Source: Apostichopus japonicus
Lineage: Eukaryota > Echinodermata > Holothuroidea > Aspidochirotida > Stichopodidae
Assembly: GCF_037975245.1 (NCBI RefSeq)
Contig: NC_092578.1
Coordinates: 1,426,001-1,490,000, forward strand
Reading direction: 5' to 3'
Length of the DNA stretch: 64,000 nucleotides
Both the position numbers and the translations under genes were made by a program. Below, piece after piece: positions 23,632 to 34,524 of this stretch. The notes below the pieces were generated by a model that was not told where the DNA came from, did no database searches, and saw only the letters and a list, made by a program, of their open reading frames with translations. How positions within the stretch are numbered: position 1 is the stretch's first letter; every line of letters starts with the position of its first letter.

Positions 23632-24349
23632 CTTTGAAATAAGCAACTGCGAAACACTCGTCTCGAATATTGAGTCTCTTGCATAAGTCACACGCCCAGA
23701 ACTTCAATCGCTCCACTCACGTGTAAAGAGCATAACAAACTTGGATTACGTAACTGAGGCCTGCTCTACAGAAACAGTTATTTGATATACGGAAGCACAA
23801 TCAGGACTCTCAGAGGACGAGGAAAGAATGTCAAATAGGCCGTTTAGAACAAAAAGAAATTTTTGAATTCGCATGTTGTTTATCTTTCGTAAAGTTTACG
23901 TTGACTTTCTTTTTCTAATATCCGAGTCTAATGTTTATATCATATATTATAAATACTTTTTCTTTATTGCGGCAATAGTCCACGTGAAAACTGTACCGAG
24001 TGACAGCCTACCCTCTGATTTTATTGTTCACACAACGCTATTGTCAGTATGATGTTATTTCTACGCCTCCGTATCAATCCCGGAAGTGTTGTCTGCAAGT
24101 AGTTACATACGTGCATGCCTGCTCGATGCATGCAGCAACGCACGGCTTTCAAAACTTTCAAGTTTTAATACACCAATGTCAAGTTTTATGAACGCATGTT
24201 TCGTCGGAAGCACTACAACCGATGCCCTAAATTCCTAATTGTAACATGAGCATTCTGTCACATACCCTGAATGTATATCCAAGAAAAAAAACTGCTTCTA
24301 CAAGTAACACTACAACTTAAGTAAAGTTATACACAAAGTCAACGAGAAG
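23632..24349. promoter_or_regulatory. Candidate bidirectional promoter and first exons of b561 genes B and C
   Basis: A minus-strand donor (CAAAG|GTAGGT at 23632) and a plus-strand donor (GAGAAG|GTAAGC at 24349) face away from each other about 0.7 kb apart. By eye, CG dinucleotides are denser across about 23390-24250 than in the flanks. This fits two divergent transcripts starting between them. Transcription start sites and the starts of both noncoding exons cannot be placed from sequence alone. No clear TATA box pair was found. Confidence 0.4.
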
Positions 24350-24634
24350 GTAAGCAATTTTAGTTTTTTTAGTTCAAGTTGGCTAAAATTAAGCTCGTCT
24401 GTTGCCTAACGTTAGCCTAACGTCGTTACTGTATTTACATAATGTTCTTACTTAGGGTATGCTTTTGACATGTTCATTCAATGTAAGGGGAAAATTTGAG
24501 TTATTGTCACATTTTGTAATCCCAATCAAGATGACAACTGTAAGGTAATAACCTTAGCCCCAAGGATAAATAACAATAGTTGTACTAGTAGTAGCAGGGG
24601 GCAGTGTTGTTCGGTACTTTCCGCCATAGAAAAT

Positions 24635-24740
24635 GTGCTCTTTCCGCTATAGAAAAAGTGCCATTCCGCCATGTTACCGCCATGGAGGTAAAGAACTTTT
24701 TGTTAGCGGAAAGAGCACTTTTTGTTAGCGGAAAGAGCAC
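24635..24740. repeat. Palindromic repeat cluster with 15-bp perfect arms
   Basis: GTGCTCTTTCCGCTA at 24635-24649 is the exact complement of TAGCGGAAAGAGCAC, which occurs twice in tandem at 24704-24718 and 24726-24740 (period 22). Shorter CCGCCAT units lie between. It could form alternative hairpins. Either a foldback element or a simple local duplication. Confidence 0.8.
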
Positions 24741-24850
24741 ATTATTGTTGGTGCATTGTATATGCACTGTATATTGCTTGGCTTCACTCTACCTAGGCTC
24801 ACAAAATCCACAAAATTGGTCATTTAAATCAACAATCAGAATCAGACTGT

Positions 24851-25043
24851 TTAAAGGGTGTGAAGACTCACGCAAAAAGAATGGCTAATGCAGGTAATCT
24901 GACCTAGTTTCGAATGAGGTGTAACAGAAGTGTTAGACACCACCATTGATCCCAGAAAATACAAAACGTCACTTGCAAGCAACTGTAAGTTAACTTTTTC
25001 AGATGGCCGCACACGGTTTGGGGCGAGTCTTCAATGCCTTTAA
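24851..25043 (+). mobile_element. TTAA-flanked MITE, copy 3 (internal deletion)
   Basis: 193 bp with TTAA at both ends. Left repeat AGGGTGTGAAGACTCACGC; right, complemented, AGGCATTGAAGACTCGCCC. About 170 bp of the middle is missing: the sequence jumps from CCCAGAAAATAC directly to CGTCACTTGCAAGC. Confidence 0.87.
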
Positions 25044-25534
25044 TAAACAATCAGCCTAGTTTAATTCGATTTATTCAACCAACTATTATATATTTGAAGA
25101 CAGTGTATCGACAAGATTTTGAACTTACAATTCAAAGTATTCAATCAACCTGTACATTAAGGACTGTGTATCAATTCCCCAATCTTGTCTTAACTACAAT
25201 TCAATCTATCCAGCGAACCGTCACATTTGAAGACGGTGTACCTATGCTATTCAAAGAAAGTTTCACCGATACATTCCTATACACCACTGTAAAATCCGTT
25301 CATAAAATGTTCCTTTCTGCAAGAGTTTTCAAGCCTTTCCGCCATGATTATCGGTTTTATTAGTGAACTGTGTGCAATCTTCAACTCAACGTCTCTTACA
25401 GTATATAATTATTAAAACAATGCCATGTTGATAAGGAGGTGGTGCATGGTGATGCCAAAGATGTATTTATCTCAGATCTGCATGTAAGCTCAAGTTTCTT
25501 TGCAAAGTATTTTATTTCTCATTCAATAATTCAG

Positions 25535-25747
25535 GATTTCCTCCAAGGATGCCATCTTCGTCATCATTTACGTTCTGGTCGTTGATCGTTGGTTCTCAGG
25601 TCTGTGGTTTGTCTGCATACATCCTTCTACAAAGCTGGCTACACATATACAACGATGGGTTTGATTGGAACAGTGATGTCAGCCATCTCATACAAAATTA
25701 CCACGCCCTCTTCATGACACTGGGGTTTCTCCTTCTCTTTGGAGAGG
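25535..25747 (+). CDS. b561 gene C exon with start codon
   Basis: Acceptor AATTCAG ends at 25534; ATG at 25549. It encodes MPSSSSFTFWSLIV to LLFGE plus one base; donor GAGG|GTAAGC. Contains TM1 and H52. Confidence 0.85.
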
Positions 25748-28700
25748 GTAAGCAAATTGTTTCATGTTTGCTTTCAGATGTTACAGAAGTCATGCAAAAG
25801 TCTCAACTCAAAATGTCTTCGCTTGATAATTCTGGATTCTCAGGGATGTACATTGCTCCTCCCGATACCTGCCTCCTCACGACCTTAGTACTCTCAATCT
25901 CATCATCTCACCTGTCTTCTTCTTGCCTAGAGGCAAATAAAGCCTCCTGCCTCCATAGAGCGTCTCCATTTGTCTCGGTCGGCAGCTGCATCTCTGGCTT
26001 CATTCCAGGATCGCCAACCAGCCCTCTCTCTCTCTTTGTCCACTGTCCTGAGCCATGTTGTTTTTGGTCGCCCTCTCTTTCTCCTGCCCTCTGGTGCCCA
26101 AGTCATGCTGATGTTGCTGTCGTTATTTGGGTATTGGCGCAATATGTGGCATTATGGCCAATAAATTTCCATCTTCTTTTCTAATTTTTTAAAAATTTGT
26201 TACTTGTTTAAAACATTTTAGAAAAGAGAAAATAGGTAAACATCTTGCATACAGTATATTGCTAATGGTATAATCAATCATATATTTTGCTGATATTTCT
26301 TCACAGCTACCTTGGCTTATCGTCTTCTGGCCAGAAGCAGGGCATCGTACCTTCTGCAGAAGTCGGTCCACGCGACCATACTAATAACAGCTACAATAAT
26401 TTGGGTGGTCGGTCTCACAGCTGCGTTCAAAGCTAGAAACTTAGATAAAACCCATGGCAAGGAAGTGAAACATTTTTATTCCTTTCATAGTTGGATTGGA
26501 TTGTTACTTCTTGTTATTTTCCTTTGTCAGGTGAGTAGACTTATAAAATTAACCTGTTGTTTTCTAGGGAAGATATTCACGTTGTTGTGAAATTGACTAG
26601 GGAACGAATATGCTAGATAGTAACTGAAAAAGATATTTAAATCAACAGTGTTTGTAAAAGGTTAACTATACTACATGGCACATGCCATATATGGTCATTA
26701 TTCTTATGGTTAACTAAATATTTGTTCACTGGTTGTTTGACAACTGTTAGGTATCGAAGAAGATTAACTGCTTAATCTGTGAGGTTAGCTTGTTCTTTGA
26801 GGTCCTGTATTACAACTGTTGTCCTTTTCTTTGGAAGAAACTATCTATAAGGAAAACAACTTCACTACAGTGTAACAATTACTATGTCTTTTTCACAGTT
26901 TCTTTGGAAAGCATATTCTGTACGAATAAATTCTGTTGCACCCCAGAAGGTATACTTTGATATTTTACCATCAATACCAGAATGTTCTGTTTCATTCCAA
27001 AACCATTCTGTAAAATTCACCATGTGGCAATTTCTGCAACCACTCATATGCTGTCAGGCTCAAATTTGAGTTCATCTGCATCATTTCATTAAAATTATTT
27101 TAGTATGAATCCCTACAGTTGGAACTCTTACAAACGTGCTGGATTTTAACCTACTACAACATATTGAAATAATGTTTCTTGTGCATCAAGTCATCATTTA
27201 AAGTTTAGCCCCTCATGCTCATAAATCCAACTATTGTAACCATGGTAACTGCCCTATGAAAATAAATTATGGAAAGAATATCACTATGTAGGTCTTTAGA
27301 ATTATATAGGTCTTCCCTGTAGACTAACCATGGAACTGTGGTTTTTACATTGCAGTGACAGTATTGTTAAATTCAAAACTAAACACATTTTGCTTTTCAA
27401 ATAAACTAAATAGTCGTTCCATTGTAATCTGTACGTTAAACAATTCTACAATCATGTGAGGACTTCATCAGGAAGTCATATGAAATTGAAACCAGTATTG
27501 TATGCAGGTCTTTTACCTTTATTTGTATATTATTCCAACATTATCATACAAAAACAATAATGCTATGACATCACCATCTCTTGCAATAAATAAAACAATG
27601 GGGGTTATACTAACCCAGCTGGATTAGTATTTTGTCAGTATTTTTGTCTGTGTGTTAGTGGATCAGTCTGTCTTTCTGCTATACATACTACCGCTTTAAG
27701 ATTTCATCTGATACAAGATATGGTAAATAAAATGTTCCCCAACTGCCCAACATCTATCATACTATAAGCAATGTTGGAAATATAAGTTATATATGCATGG
27801 TCTTAATGTGTGAAGGTTATTGTTGAAAGACTTGTTGTGTCCTACAGCATATAAACAATGACACTAATTAAAAGAGTTGTGATCTTATTGACATGGTTTG
27901 CATATTTATGACAGCTTTATTCTGGTCAAGTTTAAAACATGACTACTGAAAATTCTGGTGGTGATATACAGCAAAATGCTTGTGAGACAATAAAGCATAT
28001 AATCATGAGACTAATATTTCAAATTGTGGAGAGTAAACCTTTTTGGCTGCTTATTGAGAAAGTTGAAAGAATTAAACAAGGTTGATTGCGCCTTGAGCAC
28101 CCCGCAGGGCGGATATGTGCGCATTATAAATCACTATTATTATTATGATTATTATTATTGATTCTTGTTTTCTTATTTTTCAGCTGTGTTTTGCTATTGC
28201 CTGGTATGCCCACGCTAGACTGATATCTCCAACACTTCAAGCTACGTATCAATCGGTCCATGTCTTCAACGGGTTATTCCTCTTCACACTATCAGCAGCA
28301 ACATGTTTTACAGGGCTCAATGAACTTGGTATTTACAAAGCGTAAGTTTCCAATACATAACTTTAAGTTTCACATTTGTCGATTAGAATAAAGCAGAGAT
28401 AGGATCTTTCTTTATTTACCATTATTATTATAATTATTTTTAAAATACTGAAGCTTCTTCTGATAACTTCTCCTAAAGATGAAGTAAGAACATTTTCTAT
28501 GATAGTGTTTTTATCAATGCAAGTTTGATACTTTTATAGTTCAAACAATATAACATGTTGAAAGTAAAATAGCTATGATACCATTATTGTTATACTACAG
28601 CATATATAGGTTAGACTCTACTCTGCAAAACCAAACTCAAGCTTATATTTCATTTCACATTTCATTTTTAGTGAAAACTATCGGCTTCTATCTTCATCTG

Positions 28701-28849
28701 GGATTCATCTCAACTTTGTTGGCATAGCGATGCTTGGATTTGCTACCACGATTGGTTATTTGCTTTGGAAGCCAGAGTTTAAACTGACTCCTCCTGTGGG
28801 TTCTGCAGCTACGATCGATAGTGTTGATCATGTAGAGAACAACCTGTAG
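25549..28849 (+). CDS. Divergent cytochrome b561 domain protein, gene C
   Basis: Four coding exons (25549-25747, 26307-26530, 28184-28341, 28672-28849) give a complete 252-residue protein with the same intron phases as genes A and B (1, 0, 2). The four haem histidines are kept: H52 (NYHALFM), H88 (KSVHATI), H127 (SFHSWIG), H167 (QSVHVFNG). Six membrane helices are expected. It differs from A and B in having NYHA in place of NLHP, LFGEATLAYR in place of LYGN..LVYR, no YHN before TM4, and no PRPRE after TM4. R72, R76, R78 and K85 could still serve an ascorbate site. It is probably a transmembrane electron carrier with altered donor or acceptor preference. The GEA motif recalls plant-type b561. 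The start is supported by an acceptor 14 bases upstream, as in gene A. The 211-residue open frame at 25549 reads through intron 1 and is not the protein. Confidence 0.88.
25921..26165 (-). mobile_element. LINE relic, C-terminal end of ORF2
   Basis: The minus strand reads HILRQYPNN, then TWAPEGRRKRGRPKTTWLRT, VDKERERAGW and DAAADRDKWRRSM before a stop. The phrase W.PEG.RKRGRPKTTW..TV followed by A.DR..WR is the usual C-terminus of many animal endonuclease/reverse-transcriptase LINEs. It fills about half of intron 1 of b561 gene C, in antisense. An in-frame stop upstream near 26161 shows it is dead. Confidence 0.85.
26307..26530 (+). CDS. b561 gene C exon 2 (coding)
   Basis: Acceptor TTCTTCACAG ends at 26306; donor TGTCAG|GTGAGT after 26530. 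It encodes ATLAYRLLARSR to VIFLCQ with H88 and H127. It is 15 bases longer than in A and B, the extra being in the TM3-TM4 loop (KARNLDKTHGKEVKH). Confidence 0.9.
26531..28183 (+). other. b561 gene C intron 2
   Basis: 1.65 kb with no exon recognised. The last 100 bases contain a SINE-type tail (28084-28160). The remainder shows no structure I can support. Confidence 0.6.
28084..28160 (+). mobile_element. SINE/LINE-type 3' tail next to a splice acceptor
   Basis: GATTGCGCCTTGAGCACC, then GTGCGCATTATAAATCAC and a (TTA)n tail. It shares GCGCCTTGAGCA and a following GCGC..TATA box with the 3' end of the LINE relic at 9728-10225. No tRNA-like head is visible upstream, so only the tail remains. It ends about 24 bases before exon 3 of gene C. 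Confidence 0.65.
28184..28341 (+). CDS. b561 gene C exon 3 (coding)
   Basis: Acceptor CTTATTTTTCAG ends at 28183; donor AAAGC|GTAAGT after 28341. It encodes LCFAIAWYAHARL to NELGIYK with H167. The acceptor lies about 24 bases after a SINE-type tail. Confidence 0.9.
28672..28849 (+). CDS. b561 gene C exon 4, terminal
   Basis: Acceptor TTCATTTTTAG ends at 28671. It encodes AENYRLLSSSGIHLN, the sixth helix (FVGIAMLGFATTIGYLLW) and the polar tail ending HVENNL; TAG at 28847-28849. Confidence 0.9.
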
Positions 28850-29626
28850 CCAATGATGGTTTGTGAAATGAGTCATGTGACTAGACTTAGCTGAGATATA
28901 CCAATGCTGGAAGGTGACTGGAAGGTAGAAGAAAGACAAAGCCGTCCAGTCTCCAAGGATGAACACATGAATGGATTACGAAGGGAAAGTATTCTGAAAT
29001 CTACTATTTGGACCAAAAAATAAGCCGTCCATTCTAAATCTCAGATGATTTTTTTGTTTAGTAAATTATTATTACTTTTTTGTTTCAAAGATCAGACAAT
29101 CCTTGTTTGGCTGAAACTGTGCTAATTTCAGGATAAAACAGGGCACAAATTAGATACTTTTTATATTTTTATTTTGTACCATGTCATTTCTAAATAGAAT
29201 GATGAAGTTGTTTTTATATTGTAAGCTTATGATGGAACAACTCCTGCTTTTTTTTTTTTTGCTTCAGCGATTTGATTGTAGGGATTTGTTTTTCGATATG
29301 TCACCCCCCCCCCCCCACCCCTCAATGCCTTTTGTACCCATTTTAAGTAGGAATTTACAATAAGTTTTTACATAACTTTAATTAAAGCCAAATGGTTTCT
29401 GCACAGAAATGTGCCATTTTGAAATTTCATCTGATAGAATGTTTCTAAAGGAACAAAATTAGCTATAACTTTGCTGATAAAACAAAATCGAAATCCCATT
29501 TTCTACTAGATTTGTATAATATATTATTTATACACAGCTCTAGCAGTAAGTATTAAAATATTTTATTCTTTCAAATACCGTACATATATTTTTTTTAATG
29601 AACTTTGTGCCTTTAATGATATGCAA

Positions 29627-29632
29627 AATAAA
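29627..29632 (+). terminator. Candidate poly(A) signal for b561 gene C
   Basis: AATAAA, 778 bases after the stop. An alternative ATTAAA lies at 29381-29386. Which is used cannot be told from sequence. Confidence 0.3.
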
Positions 29633-29818
29633 AAAAACCCACTTATATTTGTTACAAGTTGACTTTAGAAACCTTGAAATTTTAGGTGAAAATGACAGGA
29701 ATATATCTAGTCATTGTGTTTATAATTATATCAAAATGTATAGTACATGACATACACAGGGGTTGCTTGTTTTTGTTACAGTGGTAAGAGTCACTCCAGA
29801 CAATCCATATCTGCCAAT

Positions 29819-31440
29819 TAAAGATTAATCTCCTTTAATTGTTTACAGCTTTTGTTTTCCTCGTAATATTCGACCTACTTTACCGAAAGGTTAAAATGTA
29901 ATATTAAAACATGGTTTGACTTTTACATTTCTCTTACATACCAACTCTTTGTTTGTGATCAAGGTGTTTCAATTTGTAGTTCAGATAAAGATTAATCTCC
30001 TTTGTTTACAGCTTTTGTTTTCCTCGTAATATTCGACCTACTTTACTGAAAGGTTAAAGTGTAAAATTAAAACATGGTTTGACTTCTACATTTCTCTTAC
30101 ATACCAACTCTTTGTTTGTGATCAAGGTGTTTCAATTTGTAGTTCAGATATATGCTAGAGGTATAAAATCCAATTGTTGGTCCCATTTCCACCTCTGATG
30201 AGACTCATTGTTACCTACAGTATCTATTTATTTGAAATCTCACTTCCCAGTAATTATTGGTAGTATAGAATCACTCGAATACTTTTTTGGCCCGTCCACT
30301 CATTTATTTATAATTATTAACTATTATTATTATTGTTGTTTTCGTTTTTGTTATGAAGAAAATTCCAAACATTGATTTACAATGCTTTTACACAGTCCCC
30401 CCCCCCCCCCAAAAGAAAACCAAAATATCTTTACATAAAATTGTCATGATCCAGAATGACATCTTTACAAAATATTATACAATTTGTCAAAGGTGAATGA
30501 TATTTGAGGTCAACTGTAAACTGTGAGATGGTGGTGTCTAACACTTCTGTTACACCTCATTCGAAACTAGGTCAGATCACTGGCATGAGACGTTTTTTGT
30601 GTGTGCGAGTCTTCACACCCTTTAAACTTTGACTGTATCTTAGAGTAGTTCCATAGATTGATGAGTGTTTGCAAGAAGCGATGTAGATTGGTTTCAATGA
30701 ATGTATCTTACACTGTAGTACTGGACACATTAATCTCCTTTAATTGTTTACAGCTTTTGTTTTCCTTGTAATATTCGACCTACTTTACTGAAAGGTTAAA
30801 ATGTAACATTAACAAATGGTTTGACTTCTACATCTCTCTTACATACCACCTCATTGTTTGTGATCAAGGTGTTTCAATTTGTAGTTCAGATATATGCTAG
30901 AGGTATAAAGTCCAATTGTTGGTCCCATTTCCACCTCTGATGGGACTAATTCTTACATATATCTATTTATTTGAAATCTTTCTTTCCAGTAATTATCTGT
31001 AGTATAGTACTTTGTACCCCCCGTCAACTCATTTTTTTAATAATTATTAACTATGATTATTTATTATTGTTTTTTTTTTCATTTTTGCATGTTATGAATA
31101 AAATCCAAAACATTGACTTACAATGCTTTTACACAGCTCCTGGGAAGAAAAGCAAACTATTATTTCATAAAATTGTCATGACCCAGAATGACATCTTTAC
31201 AAAATATTGCAAAACTTTGTCGAAGGTGAATTTGAGGTCATCTATTTGAGGTCATCTGTAGTTATTTAGTTAAATAAAACAAATTGTGAGATCAAAATAC
31301 TGGGCAACACTCATGAATATTATTTTAAATTGATTTAAACTATGGCTGAGAGTAGTTCCATAGATTGATGAATGTTTGCAGGAAGCGATGTTGATAGGTT
31401 TGAATGAATGTTTCTTACACTGTAGTACTGGACACATATC
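29819..31440 (+). repeat. Tandem duplication with about 730-bp units
   Basis: The segment beginning GATTAATCTCCTTT, through CGTAATATTCGACCTACTTT, occurs at about 29822, 29992 and 30729. The first copy is a partial unit of about 170 bp. Units 29986-30730 and 30731-31440 correspond along their length, including GTTCCATAGATTGATGA and CACTGTAGTACTGGACACAT near their ends. Only the first full unit carries the MITE fragment at 30527-30625. Confidence 0.85.
30527..30625 (-). mobile_element. TTAA MITE, copy 5 (truncated, inverted)
   Basis: Minus-strand match to the first 95 bp of the MITE: from TTAA-AGGGTGTGAAGACTCGCAC at the right edge to GTTAGACACCACCATC at the left edge, where it stops abruptly. 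The other terminus is missing. Confidence 0.85.
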
Positions 31441-32109
31441 TTGTTGTTTGCACACACAGTAGTTATGTGATTGTCTTTATATCTACTAAATGATAGAAAT
31501 CTATGGAAAACAAGCAAACTATGACCTTTAACCTTAGAGAGTTGGAAGTTTAATGTTTGCTGAGAGTTGTAGGTTGTCTTTGCTGCGGAGGACTGAAATT
31601 AAAAACCTATGCAAGAAAATAGACTGTCTGTCGAGGTCAAGCAGCATTTGAGTATTTTTAATTTTCTATACTATACAAATTTAATATGCAGTTGCATTAG
31701 TAAAACTAAAAAACGGATCATATTTTTTTATATTCTGATCTGCAATTTAGCCTATTTACATGTGATTCATATAAATATGATATTACATTTTAAGGACGAA
31801 TCTATAAAAAGTGGCTAAAAATCAAACTTTAAATGAAATTTTATTGGCTTTTCATTGGCAGTCAGTTTATGTTGTCATTGTCCATTAAACAGTGAGAATA
31901 AGTGAAAACATCGGGATTTTTTTTTTCAGTTTGTGACATTACCCTGTGATATGCATGAGGCCCATTTAAGCCTAGCTTTAGCAGTTATCATTACAATGCG
32001 TCTCTATTGTTTTTATTTTTAACTCAGTGGCATTGTGTCACCACTTGAAGCAGCTTTTTGGTTACGATGATAAACATCTTTGCATTCATGATGGCGTATG
32101 TGTGTGCGT

Positions 32110-32400
32110 TTGTGACACCCAGTTTGTAAACACGATATGTACAGTAGGGAAGGTCCGACCAATTTCATATCTGGTGTTTAGAGGTACCACATTGAGTACA
32201 AGGAGCCTGTTCTTGCTGGTGGAAGTCAATGGTCATTTGGGGTCACCAGAGGTCAAATTGTGAAAACCTTGTAAACATGATATCTCAATATTGGAAGCTT
32301 GGATAGATCTCATACTTTGTATGAAGGTGTGTAACATTGAGTAAAACAAGCCTACTGATTTTGATGGAGGTCAAAGGTCATTTCAAGTCAACAAACAAAC
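32110..32400 (+). repeat. Two degenerate tandem units of about 135 bp with GGTCA motifs
   Basis: Units start TTTGTAAACACGATAT (near 32124) and TTGTAAACATGATAT (near 32268). Each continues through ACATTGAGTA and AAG.AGCCT or AAG CCT to clusters of GGTCA. The second unit holds AGGTCA-A-AGGTCA at 32368-32380. Confidence 0.75.
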
Positions 32401-34404
32401 TAACTAGAGCACTAACTACTGTTCCATGTCACTAGTTGTTAGAATATGTTCGTTTGTTGTATTTGTATCTTATAATAGGATATTTGTTAAGGAAAAGGAA
32501 ATAGCTGAACCAGGGCGTGAATTTGGACATGTATATTCAATCTCTTTGGAATTCAGAGCAGTACTTGGTCCTTTCATTTAGAACCATTTGTGTTTCAGCT
32601 GTCCAAAAAAAACCCCTGAAATTTGTGTTAATGTGAGATTAGATGAGATAAAGTAATGTAATTCATCATCATCTCTAGAGGGATGTGGTAAGTTGATAAC
32701 TGAAACATTTAGTTAACCATCTGCAGTATCATATGATCATTACTTTGTTTCTAGGGTTATTGTTAACATTTAAGTCAATATACTTGTGTACATATTTTTA
32801 TATCAAATCCATCCCACAAAATAGTAGTTTATCAAATATTCTATTCACATTTTAACATGTTTTTTAATTTTTATTATTAGATCTTAATTGTAAATTTGCA
32901 CACTTCAAAACTTTGTACTTTTATACTATTTAATTCAAATCATTTAATTTATTTTTTGTTACAGTATTAACTTTTCTATGACAGATTAGGACAGTCATTA
33001 ATTTTTTTTTATATAAATATACAACCATGAAAGTAAAAATATTTGCTAAAATGAAAAACCAAAAATTGTTTGTACACTAACCTTTGGCAAAAACCTTTGG
33101 CAAAGGTTTCTCAGAATCGTAAGTTAGTAATTTTTTAGACAGTTCAGTTTTTATACCAAAGAGACTTTTCAGTATTTTATGTGACAAATTTTGCTAAAAA
33201 CTCAAAATATTTTCTGAAGAATGAGGGAGGATGTGTAATAAGAGAGGAAAGTTTTGATTGGGCTGGAATGCAGACACACGGTTAGTGTGCAGTGTTTTTA
33301 ATTAATTTTAAAAGTTATACATTAAATAGGTCAATATGCAATATGTTTGCACCAATTAATCAAAGATGGGATTTGCACATCAGTGACCCCTTCAAAGTTT
33401 GAAATATTTGTTGGCCCACCAACTGTACTGTTTGAACAAAATAAATTTGTTACAAGAATGTCAAGGTATAAGTCTGAGATATAACTGGCAATGTTCCTTT
33501 GAAAACGGCCCTAGAGCCTGCACTGTCAGTGAAGACACACAGCGATACTGGAAGACCTACACCAAAGTTGTAGAATGTTAGTTTCATCCGTGTTTGTCCA
33601 ACCTATTTTTTATAAAGTCTGTTTTGACATTTGAGATGACTGGGTGTTGTTACTTTTGAATGACCTCTTGGTTATTACCAAAGATTGTAAACATTTCTTG
33701 CCAAAGGAAAGAGCTATTAACGTCACACTTATCACTATTAAACAAAGTGCTTCCATGCTTTTTAATAAATTTTTATCACCAACTCACCATAAATCTTTTT
33801 TCTTTAGTCCTTTCTTATTTGTCCATTTTCAAATGCTTGGATGAAATGATTACAAGGATACAAGTCCCCCCAAATAAAAACCCCACTTCCTGTCTAGCAA
33901 GTTATTCTTTTTCAATATTTCAAATAAAGGACAAAAACACTGAGAAATGAACAGCAATAAAAGAGAAACATGATGTGCTTGTAATTATCAAGTAGATTGT
34001 CAAAACATGTACAGTATGCCAACCACCTGCAGATATACATTTCTTGGTAAAGCAAAATAATATCTGGTTGCAAACTTGGTTTTTTTCTTTTTAATTTTTA
34101 TATGATAGATACTGTAAATGTACAAAACAACACCAGCAAAAGTAATAACTTTGAGCCATGGTAATGCAACCATGCACATAAAGCAACAAAAAAACAGTAT
34201 CTAAGTAACCAAAAAGAAGTATAAAATAAACATGACTGGCTATTAAATACCAGTAAAATATGGAAGATGATGTATACTGTAAAGGTGGGCTGGATAAAAT
34301 TCACCGGATAAGCTTCATGCTTAGTCACAAACATCAGAGGGAGGGAGGAGGCAGGGATATAGAACTTACATTTATACCACTGAGTATACTTGTACCTCTC
34401 TTGA

Positions 34405-34524
34405 ATGTGTGTATGTATATATGTTGTGTATATATGTTGTGTATATAGGTACAGTAGTGTATATGTTGTATGTATGTTGTGTTTATATGTTGTGTATATA
34501 TGTTGTGTATATATGTTGTGTATC
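34405..34524 (+). repeat. TGTTGTGTATATA minisatellite
   Basis: About nine irregular copies of a 13-base unit, TGTTGTGTATATA, with shorter variants in the middle. Confidence 0.9.

Larger units (their letters stand above)
24350..25534 (+). other. b561 gene C putative 5' UTR intron
   Basis: If the donor at 24350 is used, this 1.2-kb intron contains an inverted/direct repeat cluster (24635-24740) and a deleted TTAA MITE (24851-25043). The acceptor is AATTCAG at 25528-25534. Confidence 0.45.

Noticed and set aside
25549..26184. 211-codon plus-strand open frame
   Set aside because: Only the first 66 codons are b561 gene C; the rest is intron and antisense LINE relic. A strong donor follows GAGG at 25747.
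33470..33581. Peptide CSFENGPRACTVSEDTQRYW resembling the start of a MAM domain
   Set aside because: No pyrimidine-rich acceptor or consensus donor around it and no neighbouring MAM exons; likely chance.
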